Positions 26,800 to 35,463 of a stretch of DNA of 64,000 bases are shown here, piece after piece; position 1 is the stretch's first letter, and the number at the start of each line of letters is the position of its first letter. The position numbers were made by a program, and so were the translations under genes. The stretch lies in the NCBI RefSeq assembly GCF_015905305.1, contig NZ_JADZLQ010000001.1, positions 248,001 to 312,000 on the forward strand. The letters are read 5' to 3'. Below the pieces are notes generated by a model that worked only from the letters and a program-made list of their open reading frames with translations, searched no databases and had not been told where the DNA came from. The stretch comes from Pinirhizobacter soli. GTDB taxonomy: Bacteria > Pseudomonadota > Gammaproteobacteria > Xanthomonadales > Rhodanobacteraceae.

Positions 26800-27783
26800 A
26801 TGGCAAGTTCCAGACCCATCCCAATATCGCTGTCCGGCGAGATAGAACCGCCGGCGGTGCGCAGCTCCTGGCTGGTTCGCACCGTACGCCGCTGGTTCGA
26901 TACCGGCGTGACGGTGGAGGTGGACGAGAGCCGCGAGGATCGCATCGACTGGCTGCGCGCCGCGCCATTCGTGGCGATGCACCTGGCCTGCCTGGGCGTG
27001 ATCTGGGTCGGCGTGTCGCCCATCGCGCTGATCGTGGCGGGGTCGCTGTACATCGTGCGCATGTTTGCGCTGACGGCTTTCTACCACCGCTACTTTTCGC
27101 ATCGCACGTTCCAGACCTCGCGCGCCGTACAGTTTGCCTTCGCACTGATCGGCGCCTCCTGCGTGCAGCGCGGGCCGCTGTGGTGGGCGGCGCATCATCG
27201 GCATCACCATCGCGTGACCGACACGACGGCCGATCCGCATTCGCCGCACGTGCATGGCTTCCTGTGGAGCCATATCGGCTGGTTCCTGACACCGCGTAAT
27301 TTCCGCACCGACCTGTCGCGTGTGCCGGACCTGGCGAAATACCCGGAGCTGCGCTGGCTCGATCGCTACGACATCGCCATTCCGGTGGTGCTGGCCGTCG
27401 TGCTGTATGCGCTGGGCGTGCTGCTACATCACGTTGCGCCGTCGCTCGGCACCAGCGGCGGCCAGATGCTGACCTGGGGGTTCTTCGTCTCCACCATCGT
27501 GCTCTTCCATGCCACCGTGACGATCAACTCGCTGGCGCACCGCTTCGGCAAGCGTCGCTTCGATACGAAAGACGATAGTCGCAATAATGTGTGGCTGGCG
27601 TTGCTCACGTTTGGCGAAGGCTGGCATAACAACCATCACTTCTTCCCCGGTTCCAGCCGGCAGGGTTTCCACTGGTGGGAAGTGGACCTCACCTGGTACG
27701 GATTGAAACTGATGTCGGCGCTTGGCCTGGTGCGCGGGTTGAAGCCGGTACCCGCCTGGGTGCTGACCCGGGCGCGGAGCTGA
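26800..27783 (+). CDS. Membrane acyl-CoA/acyl-lipid delta-9-type fatty acid desaturase
   Basis: The 327-residue integral membrane di-iron desaturase has the three His boxes HRYFSH, HHRHHH and HNNHH, plus hydrophobic spans (WLRAAPFVAMHLACLGVIWV, IAIPVVLAVVLYALGVLLHH). It inserts a cis double bond in a saturated acyl chain. It is the first lipid gene after sigK-rskA and provides the unsaturated substrate that the CFA-type enzymes in the same operon need. All ligand His are intact. It ends three bases before the FAD oxidoreductase start. Confidence 0.93.
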   Translation: MASSRPIPISLSGEIEPPAVRSSWLVRTVRRWFDTGVTVEVDESREDRIDWLRAAPFVAMHLACLGVIWVGVSPIALIVAGSLYIVRMFALTAFYHRYFSHRTFQTSRAVQFAFALIGASCVQRGPLWWAAHHRHHHRVTDTTADPHSPHVHGFLWSHIGWFLTPRNFRTDLSRVPDLAKYPELRWLDRYDIAIPVVLAVVLYALGVLLHHVAPSLGTSGGQMLTWGFFVSTIVLFHATVTINSLAHRFGKRRFDTKDDSRNNVWLALLTFGEGWHNNHHFFPGSSRQGFHWWEVDLTWYGLKLMSALGLVRGLKPVPAWVLTRARS

Positions 27784-27786
27784 GCC

Positions 27787-29085
27787 ATGCGCATCGCCGT
27801 CGTCGGATCGGGTATTGCGGGGTTGGCATCGGCGTGGCTCCTGTCGCGCCAGTACGAGGTCACACTGTTCGAGGCCGGCAGTTACTTCGGCGGTCACACG
27901 CATACCCATGACGTGGAGCAACAAGGTCGCCGCTATCGCATCGACAGTGGCTTCATCGTCCACAACCCCAGTCACTACCCCCTGCTCACCCGGATGTTCG
28001 AGCAGCTGGGCGTGGCGTCGCAGCCCACCATGATGAGTTTTTCGGTGCACAGCGAGGCTAGCGGGCTGGAGTACAACGCGACCACGCTCGATACGTTGTT
28101 CTGCCAGCGGCGCAACCTGTTCTCGCCAAGGTTCATCGGCATGGTGCGCGACTTGATGCGGTTCTATCGGGAGGCACCTGCCCTGCTCGATTTTCCGGGG
28201 GAAGGTCCCACGCTAGGTGACTATCTTCTTGAACACGGCTACGGCGCCGCCTTCCGCGACGAGCACCTGGTGCCGATGGCATCGGCACTGTGGTCGTCGC
28301 CGGCCGCACATATCCTTGGCTTTCCGGCACGGTATCTGGTGCAATTCATGGCCAATCACCAGATGCTGCAGATCAGCGAGCGCCCGCAGTGGCGCGTGGT
28401 GGGCGGCGGCTCATCCACCTACGTACAGGCGCTGCGCGAGCGCTGGTCGGTGTGCGAGCGCCTGCAGTGTGCGGTGCGCTCGATTCGCCGCCACGCCGCG
28501 GGGGTGGAGATCACCAGCCCGGCCGGCATCGAGCATTTCGATCACGTAGTGCTCGCCTGCCACAGCGACCAGGCACTCGCCTTGCTCGATGATGCCGACG
28601 ACCGCGAGAAGTCCATTCTCGGCGCCATGTCGTACCAGGCCAACGATACCGTCTTGCATACCGACGCCAGCGTGCTGCCAAAGCGACGCAAGGCGTGGGC
28701 TGCGTGGAACGCGTGGCTGCCACGCGACCCTGATGAGGCGTGCACGGTGAGCTACTGCATGAACCTTCTGCAGGGTATCGAGTCATCCGAACCCTTCGTG
28801 GTCACGCTCAATCGAAGCGCAGCGATCGACCCCGCCAAGGTTCTGGCGCGCATGCAATACCACCACCCGGTCTACAGTCACTCGTCGGTATCGGCACAGA
28901 CGCGCAAAGCCGAGATCCAGGGCAAGCGCCACACCTGGTTTGCCGGCGCGTACTGGGGCTGGGGTTTCCATGAGGATGGCATGCGCAGCGCCGTCGAGGT
29001 CGCGACGGCGCTCGGCGTTTGCTGGCCGCTGGGTGCGGCACCTGCCCCAGTGTTCGAGTCAACCGTCGAGGGGATCGCTGCGTGA
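27787..29085 (+). CDS. FAD-dependent amine-oxidase-like (cyclopropane/furan fatty acid associated) oxidoreductase
   Basis: A Rossmann FAD motif opens the protein: RIAVVGSGIAGLASAWLLS, then FEAGSYFGGHTHT. Internal conserved blocks (IDSGFIVHN, YPLLTRMFEQLGV, YWGWGFHEDGMRS) match the 430-residue NAD/FAD-binding proteins that accompany DUF1365 and CFA genes. Homologous neighbourhoods in Rhodobacter include enzymes of methylated furan fatty acid synthesis, where a flavoprotein desaturates a methylated acyl chain. A similar role is inferred here, not shown. The stop overlaps the GTG start of DUF1365 (GTGA). Confidence 0.88.
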   Translation: MRIAVVGSGIAGLASAWLLSRQYEVTLFEAGSYFGGHTHTHDVEQQGRRYRIDSGFIVHNPSHYPLLTRMFEQLGVASQPTMMSFSVHSEASGLEYNATTLDTLFCQRRNLFSPRFIGMVRDLMRFYREAPALLDFPGEGPTLGDYLLEHGYGAAFRDEHLVPMASALWSSPAAHILGFPARYLVQFMANHQMLQISERPQWRVVGGGSSTYVQALRERWSVCERLQCAVRSIRRHAAGVEITSPAGIEHFDHVVLACHSDQALALLDDADDREKSILGAMSYQANDTVLHTDASVLPKRRKAWAAWNAWLPRDPDEACTVSYCMNLLQGIESSEPFVVTLNRSAAIDPAKVLARMQYHHPVYSHSSVSAQTRKAEIQGKRHTWFAGAYWGWGFHEDGMRSAVEVATALGVCWPLGAAPAPVFESTVEGIAA

Positions 29086-29858
29086 AGGCCGAAGCGACCG
29101 CACCCCTGGCGAGCGCGGTGTACGAAGGCGTGGTACGCCATCGTCGACTAGCACCGCACCCACATGCCTTCGACTACCCGATGGCCCAGCTCTACCTGGA
29201 CCTGGACGAAGTCGACCGCGTGTTCAAGCATCGTTGGCTGTGGTCGAAGGATCACGGCAACATCGCGCAGTTCCGCCGCAAGGATTATCTCGGCCCACTC
29301 GAACTGCCGCTGGCCGAGGCCGTGCGTCAGCGCGTCGAAGAAGCTACGGGCCATCGCCCGGTCGGCCCAATCCGCCTGTTGACCCACCTGCGCTACTTCG
29401 GACTGGTCTTCAATCCGGTCAGCTTCTACTACTGCTATGCCGAGGACGGGGTGACCCTGGTCTGCATCGTGGCGGAGATCACCAATACGCCGTGGAAGGA
29501 ACGCCACGCCTATGTGCTGCCGATCGAGACCGCGCAGGCCCAAGGATCGGCATTGCATTGGACCTTCCCCAAGACCTTCCACGTGTCGCCTTTCATGCCG
29601 ATGGCGCGCCAGTACGACTGGAGCTTCACCACGCCTGGCGACCAGTTGCGCGTCCATATGGATGTACTGCGCGAGGGTGAGCGCGAGTTCGATGCCACGT
29701 TAGTCCTGCAACGCAAACCCCTGACCGGCGCTTCCCTCGCTCGCGTGCTTTGGCGCTATCCGCTGATGACCGCGCAAGTGGTCGGAGCCATCCACTGGCA
29801 GGCACTGCGGCTGTGGCTCAAGCGCAATCCTGTCCACGATCACCCCGCCGTTTCCTGA
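29082..29858 (+). CDS. DUF1365 family protein
   Basis: The product is 258 residues from GTG 29082, which overlaps the preceding stop. Typical DUF1365 blocks are ASAVYEGVVRHRR, FDYPMAQLYLDLDEVD, THLRYFGLVFNPVSFYYCY and KTFHVSPFMPM. The family almost always lies between the FAD oxidoreductase and a CFA-type gene; its biochemical role is not established. No signal peptide or clear membrane segment is seen. The longer frame upstream lies inside the FAD gene and is not used. Position implies a part in the same fatty-acid modification. Confidence 0.92.
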   Translation: MKAEATAPLASAVYEGVVRHRRLAPHPHAFDYPMAQLYLDLDEVDRVFKHRWLWSKDHGNIAQFRRKDYLGPLELPLAEAVRQRVEEATGHRPVGPIRLLTHLRYFGLVFNPVSFYYCYAEDGVTLVCIVAEITNTPWKERHAYVLPIETAQAQGSALHWTFPKTFHVSPFMPMARQYDWSFTTPGDQLRVHMDVLREGEREFDATLVLQRKPLTGASLARVLWRYPLMTAQVVGAIHWQALRLWLKRNPVHDHPAVS

Positions 29859-29875
29859 CTACCATCGAGGTTTCC

Positions 29876-31129
29876 ATGAACGACATCGCCAAGACGGCCG
29901 ATTACGAAACCACGAGCACGGGCAGCTTAGATCGCTTCCTGCGCCGGCAGTTGCTCGGGCAAATGAGCCAGTTGCGGCACGGTGGATTACTGCTGACTGA
30001 CGACGGCGAGCAACTTCAGTTCGGTGATGCCACTGCCGACCTGCAGGTTCGCATGGACATCCGCGACCCCGCCTTCTACAGAGCTGTCGCCACCAACGGC
30101 AGCGTGGGCGCCGGCGAAGCCTTCATGGACGGCTTGTGGCGCTGCGACAACCTGGTCGGCCTGGTGCAACTGCTGGTTCGCAACCGCGACATGCTCGACG
30201 GCATGGAAAGCGGCCTGGCTCGCCTCGGTGGTATGGCGATGCGCGCCTGGCATGCATTACGCCGCAACACGCGGGACGGCAGCCGCCGCAACATCGCCGC
30301 GCACTACGACCTGGGCAACGATTTCTTCAGCCTGTTCCTGTCGCCGGACCTGATGTACTCATCGGCGATCTGGACGGACGAATCCGACACGCTCGATGTC
30401 GCCTCCACACGCAAGCTCGAACGCATCTGCCAGAAGCTCGATCTCAAACCCACCGATCGGGTGATCGAGATCGGCACTGGATGGGGAGGTTTCGCGCTGT
30501 ACGCCGCACAACACTACGGCTGCCATGTCACCACCACCACGATCTCGGGTGAGCAGCATGCGCTGGCCAGCGAACGCGTGGCAGCGGCGGGTGTTGGCGA
30601 CCGTGTCAGCCTGTTGCTCAAGGACTACCGAGACCTTGAAGGCCAGTATGACAAGCTAGTTTCGATCGAGATGGTCGAGGCGATCGGTGCGCCGTACCTG
30701 GATGTTTATTTCGAGAAGCTCGGTAGCCTGCTGCAGCCCGGCGGCCTGGCGCTGCTGCAGGCGATCACCATCGAGGATCACCGTTACGCGCAGGCCCTGG
30801 CGTCGGTGGACTTCATCAAGCGCCATGTGTTTCCCGGCAGCTTCATCCCGTCGATCAACGCACTCCTGGCAGCAAAGACCCGCAGCAGCGACCTGGCATT
30901 GACCCAGATGGAAGACTTCGGCCACTCCTATGCGCTGACCCTGAAGGCTTGGCGCGAACGCTTCATGGCGCACCTGCCGCAGGTGCGCGCGCAGGGTTTC
31001 GACGAACGCTTCATCCGTATGTGGGAGTTCTACCTGGCGTATTGCGAAGGGGGCTTCCGCGAGCGCTCGATCGGCGTAGCACACCTGCTGCTGGCCAAGC
31101 CGGGTAGCCGCAAGGTGGTGCCTGCATGA
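29876..31129 (+). CDS. Variant cyclopropane-fatty-acyl-phospholipid synthase-like methyltransferase
   Basis: The 417-residue protein has the CFA synthase architecture: an N-terminal lipid-binding part, then the SAM-binding motif VIEIGTGWGGFALYAA and C-terminal FGHSYALTLKAW. Compared with E. coli Cfa, the bicarbonate-site Cys139 aligns with Ser163 (YSSAIW) and His266 with Gln295 (ALLQAIT); the equivalent of Glu239 (SIEMVEAIG) and Tyr317 (HSYALT) remain. These changes suggest chemistry other than simple cyclopropanation, such as methyl or methylene addition. Start ATG 29876 is 17 bases after the DUF1365 stop. The stop overlaps DUF2878 (ATGA). Confidence 0.9.
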   Translation: MNDIAKTADYETTSTGSLDRFLRRQLLGQMSQLRHGGLLLTDDGEQLQFGDATADLQVRMDIRDPAFYRAVATNGSVGAGEAFMDGLWRCDNLVGLVQLLVRNRDMLDGMESGLARLGGMAMRAWHALRRNTRDGSRRNIAAHYDLGNDFFSLFLSPDLMYSSAIWTDESDTLDVASTRKLERICQKLDLKPTDRVIEIGTGWGGFALYAAQHYGCHVTTTTISGEQHALASERVAAAGVGDRVSLLLKDYRDLEGQYDKLVSIEMVEAIGAPYLDVYFEKLGSLLQPGGLALLQAITIEDHRYAQALASVDFIKRHVFPGSFIPSINALLAAKTRSSDLALTQMEDFGHSYALTLKAWRERFMAHLPQVRAQGFDERFIRMWEFYLAYCEGGFRERSIGVAHLLLAKPGSRKVVPA

Positions 31130-31680
31130 AATTCTGGGCCAGTCTCATCGGCTATCAGCTGGTCTGGTTTGCCGCCGTGATTGGCGCCGGGCATGGACTG
31201 GCGTGGCCGGGGATCGTCGGCATGCTGCTCTATGCAGCGTGTCAGCTGGTGGCTGCGCGTCACTACAAGGCCGACCTGTCGCTGATGGCGACGGCGATCG
31301 TACTGGGGCTGGTGGTGGATGGCGGGTTGATCCGTTCAGGGCTGGCCATCTATGCCGCACCGTGGCCATCTGCCATGTGGGTTCCGGCATGGATCCTGGC
31401 ACTGTGGGCCACCTTCGCGTTGACCCTCACGCAATCACTGCGCTGGCTGCAGACACGTCTATGGGTGGCCGCCATGCTCGGCGCTATCGGCGGACCACTG
31501 GCGTATCTAGGGGCATCGCGCGGTTGGCAGGTGGTGAGCTTTGCCGATCCCGCGTGGCGCGGCTTGTTATGGCTTGGCTTCGGCTGGGCTCTGGTGACAC
31601 CGACGCTGGCGTGGCTGGCCAGGCGCTGGTCGATCGACAGGGCGCCGCAGCCGATTTCCCTGCAGGGGGATACGCCATGA
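31126..31680 (+). CDS. DUF2878 membrane protein
   Basis: A 184-residue polytopic inner-membrane protein with about five or six hydrophobic spans (FWASLIGYQLVWFAAVIGA, ADLSLMATAIVLGLVVDGGL, MWVPAWILALWATFALTLT). It matches the DUF2878 family that recurs in CFA/DUF1295 operons. The function is unknown. ATGA overlaps occur at both ends, so it is firmly within the operon. The basic C-terminal tail is probably cytoplasmic. Confidence 0.88.
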   Translation: MKFWASLIGYQLVWFAAVIGAGHGLAWPGIVGMLLYAACQLVAARHYKADLSLMATAIVLGLVVDGGLIRSGLAIYAAPWPSAMWVPAWILALWATFALTLTQSLRWLQTRLWVAAMLGAIGGPLAYLGASRGWQVVSFADPAWRGLLWLGFGWALVTPTLAWLARRWSIDRAPQPISLQGDTP

Positions 31681-32459
31681 ACCCCTGGATTGAGCTTGCC
31701 GTGCTGTGGCTGCTTGTGGCCTTGATGATGACCCTGGGCTGGCTGTGGCAACGCTCGCACGCCAACGCCGGCATTGTCGATGCACTTTGGGCCGGTGGCC
31801 TGGGTGGTAGCGCGGTGCTGTTTGCCCTGCTCGGCGACGGCAGTTTGTTGCTAAGGGTGATCCTGGCCGTACTTGGCGGCCTGTGGGGAGCGCGACTTGC
31901 CGTGCATCTGTGGACACGGGTTCGTGGCGAGCCGGAGGATGGCCGCTACCAGAGCCTGCGTGCGCACTGGCATGGCAGCCAGCTGAAGTTCTTCGCGTTC
32001 TTCCAGTTCCAGGCCTTGCTGATCGTATTGTTTGCGCTGCCGTTCCTGGCGGTGGCACGCAACCCACGCGGGTTCGGTCCATGGCTGCTGGCGGGCGTGG
32101 CGATCTGGCTGGTCAGCGTGATCGGTGAATCGATCGCCGACCGGCAGCTGGCCCGTTTCCGGGCCGATCCGGCAAACCGCGGCCGCACGTGCCGGGACGG
32201 CCTGTGGCGCTATTCGCGTCACCCCAACTATTTCTTCGAATGGGTCCACTGGTTTGCTTACATCTGCATCGCGATCGGCTCCCCTATCGCGTGGCTGGCC
32301 TGGGCCGGGCCGCTGGTGATGTACGTCTTCCTGCGCTGGATCAGCGGCATCCCGTATACCGAGGCGCAGGCGCTGCGCAGCCGTGGAGACGACTACCGCG
32401 CCTATCAACGAAGCACATCCATGCTTATTCCCTGGTTTCCGAAAAGGAGCTCGCCATGA
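31677..32459 (+). CDS. DUF1295 membrane protein, steroid-5-alpha-reductase-like fold
   Basis: The 260-residue membrane protein has the C-terminal signature of the DUF1295/ICMT/steroid reductase superfamily: CRDGLWRYSRHPNYFFEWVH and GIPYTEAQALRSRGDDYRAY. In related enzymes this region binds NADPH or SAM near the membrane face. In this operon it may reduce or modify an unsaturated acyl chain; that is inference. Start ATG 31677 overlaps the preceding stop by ATGA, and the downstream methyltransferase overlaps in the same way. Confidence 0.92.
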   Translation: MNPWIELAVLWLLVALMMTLGWLWQRSHANAGIVDALWAGGLGGSAVLFALLGDGSLLLRVILAVLGGLWGARLAVHLWTRVRGEPEDGRYQSLRAHWHGSQLKFFAFFQFQALLIVLFALPFLAVARNPRGFGPWLLAGVAIWLVSVIGESIADRQLARFRADPANRGRTCRDGLWRYSRHPNYFFEWVHWFAYICIAIGSPIAWLAWAGPLVMYVFLRWISGIPYTEAQALRSRGDDYRAYQRSTSMLIPWFPKRSSP

Positions 32460-33562
32460 ACATCGCCGCTACGGCTTTCGACGAACGGCCGCAGGAGCAC
32501 CCCGCCACCGGCCTGCTGGGCCTGGCCGAGCGAGGCCATCTGCCCGATGCGTTGTTGCGGCAAGGCATTCGCCGCCTGTGCGCGCAGCGTCTGCGCGACG
32601 AGGCGGCCGGCGGCCTGGATCAGCAGGCGGCGCGCTATGCCGACCGCATCGAGATGCTGCGGCGTAGCCCCGTGGCGATCCACACCGATGCTGCCAACGC
32701 GCAGCACTATGAGCTGCCGCCGGCGTTCTTCGAGCTGTGCCTGGGCAAGCGCTTGAAGTACTCCGGTTGCTACTATCCCCGCGGCGATGAATCACTTGAT
32801 CAGGCCGAAGAGGCCATGCTGGCCTTGTATGGCGAACGCGCGGAACTTGCCAATGGGCAGAAGATCCTTGAACTTGGCTGTGGCTGGGGATCGCTTACGC
32901 TGTGGATGGCCGAACGGTATCCCGGTGCGAAGATCGTCGCCGTTTCCAACTCCAACCAGCAACGCCAGCATATTGAAGCGCAATGCCGCCGGCGTGGCCT
33001 GTCCAACGTGTGCGTAATCACCCAGGACGTCAACCAGCTTGAGATGGATGCTGCGCAGTTCGATCGCTGCGTCTCGATCGAGATGTTCGAGCACATGCGC
33101 AACTACGATATCCTGATGGGCCGTATCGCCACCTGGCTGCGGCCGGGCGGCAAGTTGTTCGTGCACATCTTCGCCCACAAAACCTTGATGTATCCGTTCG
33201 AGACTACCGGTGAAGACAACTGGATGGGCCGGCATTTCTTCACCGGCGGCCTGATGCCTGCGTCGGACACCCTGCTGTGGTTCCAGCGCGGGCTGAAGAT
33301 CGAGCAGCGCTGGCAAGTCGACGGCACGCATTACCAGCGCAGCGCCAATCACTGGCTGGCCAACCAGGACAAGCACAAAGATCAGGTGATGGCAGCGCTC
33401 ACCGAGGCCTACGGCAACAAAGCCGCACCACTATGGTTCCAGCGCTGGCGCATGTTCTGGATGTCCTGCGCGGAACTCTTCGGGTACGCCGACGGCCAGG
33501 AATGGCTGGTTGCGCACTACCGGTTCGTGCGGCCCGAGGGAGCTATCGCATGCACTCGCTAA
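32456..33562 (+). CDS. Second CFA-family SAM-dependent methyltransferase
   Basis: The 368-residue protein has SAM motif ILELGCGWGSLTLWMAERYP and the CFA-like blocks YSGCYYPRG, SIEMFEHMRNY and LFVHIFAHKT. It keeps Glu and His equivalents that the upstream paralogue has partly lost, so the two enzymes in this operon have diverged in active site. It is shorter at the N-terminus than classical Cfa. Substrate is probably a membrane acyl chain. ATGA joins it to DUF1295; its last 13 bases overlap the lipocalin gene. Confidence 0.9.
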   Translation: MNIAATAFDERPQEHPATGLLGLAERGHLPDALLRQGIRRLCAQRLRDEAAGGLDQQAARYADRIEMLRRSPVAIHTDAANAQHYELPPAFFELCLGKRLKYSGCYYPRGDESLDQAEEAMLALYGERAELANGQKILELGCGWGSLTLWMAERYPGAKIVAVSNSNQQRQHIEAQCRRRGLSNVCVITQDVNQLEMDAAQFDRCVSIEMFEHMRNYDILMGRIATWLRPGGKLFVHIFAHKTLMYPFETTGEDNWMGRHFFTGGLMPASDTLLWFQRGLKIEQRWQVDGTHYQRSANHWLANQDKHKDQVMAALTEAYGNKAAPLWFQRWRMFWMSCAELFGYADGQEWLVAHYRFVRPEGAIACTR

Positions 33563-34092
33563 AGAAATTACTGATGACTTGCGGCCTGATCATCGTCAGT
33601 GCTTGCGTCCACGCCGGCAGCCTGCCGCCGATCAAGCCGGTCGCGCATGTGGACCTGCCGCGCTTCATGGGCGCCTGGTATGTGATCGCCACCATCCCTA
33701 CCCGCTTCGAGAAGAATGCCTATAACGCGGTAGAAACCTACACGATGCAGCCGGACGGCAACATCTACACCGCGTTCCGCTTCAACAATGGTTCGTTCAA
33801 CAGCCCCGTGAAGGCTATCCATTCCACGGCCTTCGTAAAAACGGGCAGCGGCAATGCCGTGTGGGGCGTGCAAGTCTTCTGGCCCGTCAAGGCACAGTAC
33901 GTCGTGGCCTACCTTAAGGAAGACTACAGCCAGGTCATCGTCGCCCGCGACGCCCGTGATTACACCTGGATCATGGCGCGCACGCCGACGATTTCCCAGG
34001 CCGACTACGACGCACTGATGGAGCGTGTGAAACAGCTGGGTTACTCGCTCAAGGACGTACGCAAGGTTCCGCAGCAGGGGCCGGAAACGTAA
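33550..34092 (+). CDS. blc: Lipocalin-family outer-membrane lipoprotein
   Basis: A lipoprotein signal with lipobox VSAC (Cys about residue 19) precedes a 160-residue lipocalin domain. It has the FMGAWYVIATIPTRFEKNAY block (GxW motif) and the C-terminal DYTWIMARTPTISQADYD typical of Blc. Bacterial lipocalins of this type bind fatty acids or lysophospholipids and respond to membrane stress. Its place at the end of the sigma-controlled lipid operon fits lipid transport or repair in the periplasm. A second lipocalin without a signal lies at 36218-36709. It ends six bases from the convergent monooxygenase gene. Confidence 0.93.
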   Translation: MHSLKKLLMTCGLIIVSACVHAGSLPPIKPVAHVDLPRFMGAWYVIATIPTRFEKNAYNAVETYTMQPDGNIYTAFRFNNGSFNSPVKAIHSTAFVKTGSGNAVWGVQVFWPVKAQYVVAYLKEDYSQVIVARDARDYTWIMARTPTISQADYDALMERVKQLGYSLKDVRKVPQQGPET

Positions 34093-34098
34093 GCGGGC

Positions 34099-34398
34099 TT
34101 AGAAAGCTCCAGTCGTATAAGCCTCGTCGTAGAAAACCGGGCTCGACGACTCGACAAAAGCCTGCAGGTTCCGGATGTGCTCCTTGAACTCGGCGCGCTG
34201 CAAAAGCTCTTCCTGCGCCTCCTTCGACTCAAACGTGCTGACCAATACGGCAGACTGCCCGTCGACACTCCTGTACATGCGACCCCCGATAAGCCCACAC
34301 GACGGTAACGCCGTGACAAACCTCTGCTGTGCGTCGATGAATTCGTCCATATTTCCGGGTTTGATCGCAAGGTGGTTGATCACGGTCACGGGCTTCAT
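34099..34398 (-). CDS. Antibiotic biosynthesis monooxygenase (ABM) domain protein
   Basis: The 99-residue ferredoxin-like alpha+beta protein begins MKPVTVINHLAIKPGNMDEF and contains LVSTFESKEAQEELLQR, the ABM/quinol-monooxygenase pattern. Such proteins act as dimers and oxidise quinol or aromatic substrates without cofactor, or are heme-handling relatives. It is divergent from a LysR gene 125 bases away, the likely regulator. Nothing ties it to the PKS cluster despite the family name. Confidence 0.85.
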   Translation of the reverse strand: MKPVTVINHLAIKPGNMDEFIDAQQRFVTALPSCGLIGGRMYRSVDGQSAVLVSTFESKEAQEELLQRAEFKEHIRNLQAFVESSSPVFYDEAYTTGAF

Positions 34399-34479
34399 TG
34401 CTTGACTCCTGGTTTGATGTCACGTCGTACGGGGTGGAACCTGCATCAGGTTCGTGCACCGGATCGTAGGGTGACCGTT

Positions 34480-34515
34480 TCATCTTCACAAGTGATGATT
34501 CGTGACCTGTATACT
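34480..34515 (+). promoter_or_regulatory. Divergent regulatory region of the ABM/LysR pair
   Basis: TCATC (34480-34484) and GATGA (34494-34498) form a LysR-type interrupted palindrome. A -10-like TATACT (34510-34515) lies nine bases before the LysR ATG 34524, which has no Shine-Dalgarno, so a leaderless or nearly leaderless transcript is possible. Confidence 0.4.
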
Positions 34516-34523
34516 CACCAATC

Positions 34524-35447
34524 ATGAGGTTATCGAAGCTCGATCTGAACCTGCTCGTGGTGCTGGAAACGGTGCTTGCCGAGCGCAGCGTGGCGAAAGC
34601 CGCGCGCCGGCTTCACGTGACACCATCTGCCGTCAGCAACGCGCTGGCGCGGCTGCGCGTCACCCTGAACGATCCGCTGGTCGTCCGAAGCGGAAGGGGA
34701 ATCGTCCCAACGCCACGTGCCGCGGCCCTGGCGGCAGAGCTTCATCGCATCCTGGAAGACCTCGGCCATGCGATCCAGGGCGAAACCCCGGATCCGTCTT
34801 CCACCACGCGACAGTTCACACTGGCTATTGCGGATGCTGGCCAACTCGTCCAGGGTCCGCGCCTGGCATCGGATTTCGCCAGCAAGATGCCGCTGGCGCG
34901 CCTGCAGGTGGTCGGGATCGACACGTTATTATCCTCCGGCGGCCTTTCAGGCACAGAGATCGATCTGGCGATCGCGGCGCTCGACGACAACACGCCGGGC
35001 ATCCAGATGAAGGCGCTCTACAAGGAGCGCGCGACGCTCGTCGCACGCCTTGGGCATCCACTTGCCGGCACCACCATCTCCAAGCGGTCGCTCGGCGAAC
35101 TGCGCCATGTCGATGTCCAGGTTGCGCCTGGCCGTGGTTACCGCGGGTTGGCGTCCGCCTACGCCCAGCGGGGAATCGACCGTGATGTGGCACTGATCGT
35201 GCCAAGCTTTACCGCCGCTGCCGCCATCGTCGCTGAAACAGACTTCGTCGCCACGCTACCGGAAAGGTTCGTTGCACGCTTCAGTAAAGCCTTCGGCATT
35301 GCAAAGCTCACAGTCTCAGCTCCGCAATTGAACATTGCCATCAAGCTCGCGTGGCACGAACGCACGGAGCACGACCCGCTGATGCGGGTCTTCCGTGAAA
35401 TCGTCGAGACCGCGGTGCAGGGCTCACGAGCTGCCAAATCCCGATGA
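34524..35447 (+). CDS. LysR-family transcriptional regulator
   Basis: The winged helix-turn-helix (LSKLDLNLLVVLETVLAE; SVAKAARRLHVTPSAVSNAL) has the NodD/LeuO-like variant of the LTTR fold, with an effector domain from about residue 90. Length 307 is normal. It is divergent from the ABM gene and convergent with the flavodoxin-like gene. The coinducer is not predictable. Confidence 0.92.
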   Translation: MRLSKLDLNLLVVLETVLAERSVAKAARRLHVTPSAVSNALARLRVTLNDPLVVRSGRGIVPTPRAAALAAELHRILEDLGHAIQGETPDPSSTTRQFTLAIADAGQLVQGPRLASDFASKMPLARLQVVGIDTLLSSGGLSGTEIDLAIAALDDNTPGIQMKALYKERATLVARLGHPLAGTTISKRSLGELRHVDVQVAPGRGYRGLASAYAQRGIDRDVALIVPSFTAAAAIVAETDFVATLPERFVARFSKAFGIAKLTVSAPQLNIAIKLAWHERTEHDPLMRVFREIVETAVQGSRAAKSR

Positions 35448-35463
35448 TGCCGTCTAACTTGCG

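Noticed and set aside
25560-27062. 500-codon minus-strand frame across sigma, anti-sigma and desaturase genes
   Set aside because: The plus strand encodes three clear families with coupled starts; the minus frame has no family features.
34099-34398. ABM-domain protein as a tailoring enzyme of the PKS cluster
   Set aside because: It is 16 kb away, with many unrelated genes between, and has its own divergent LysR; the family name alone is not evidence.
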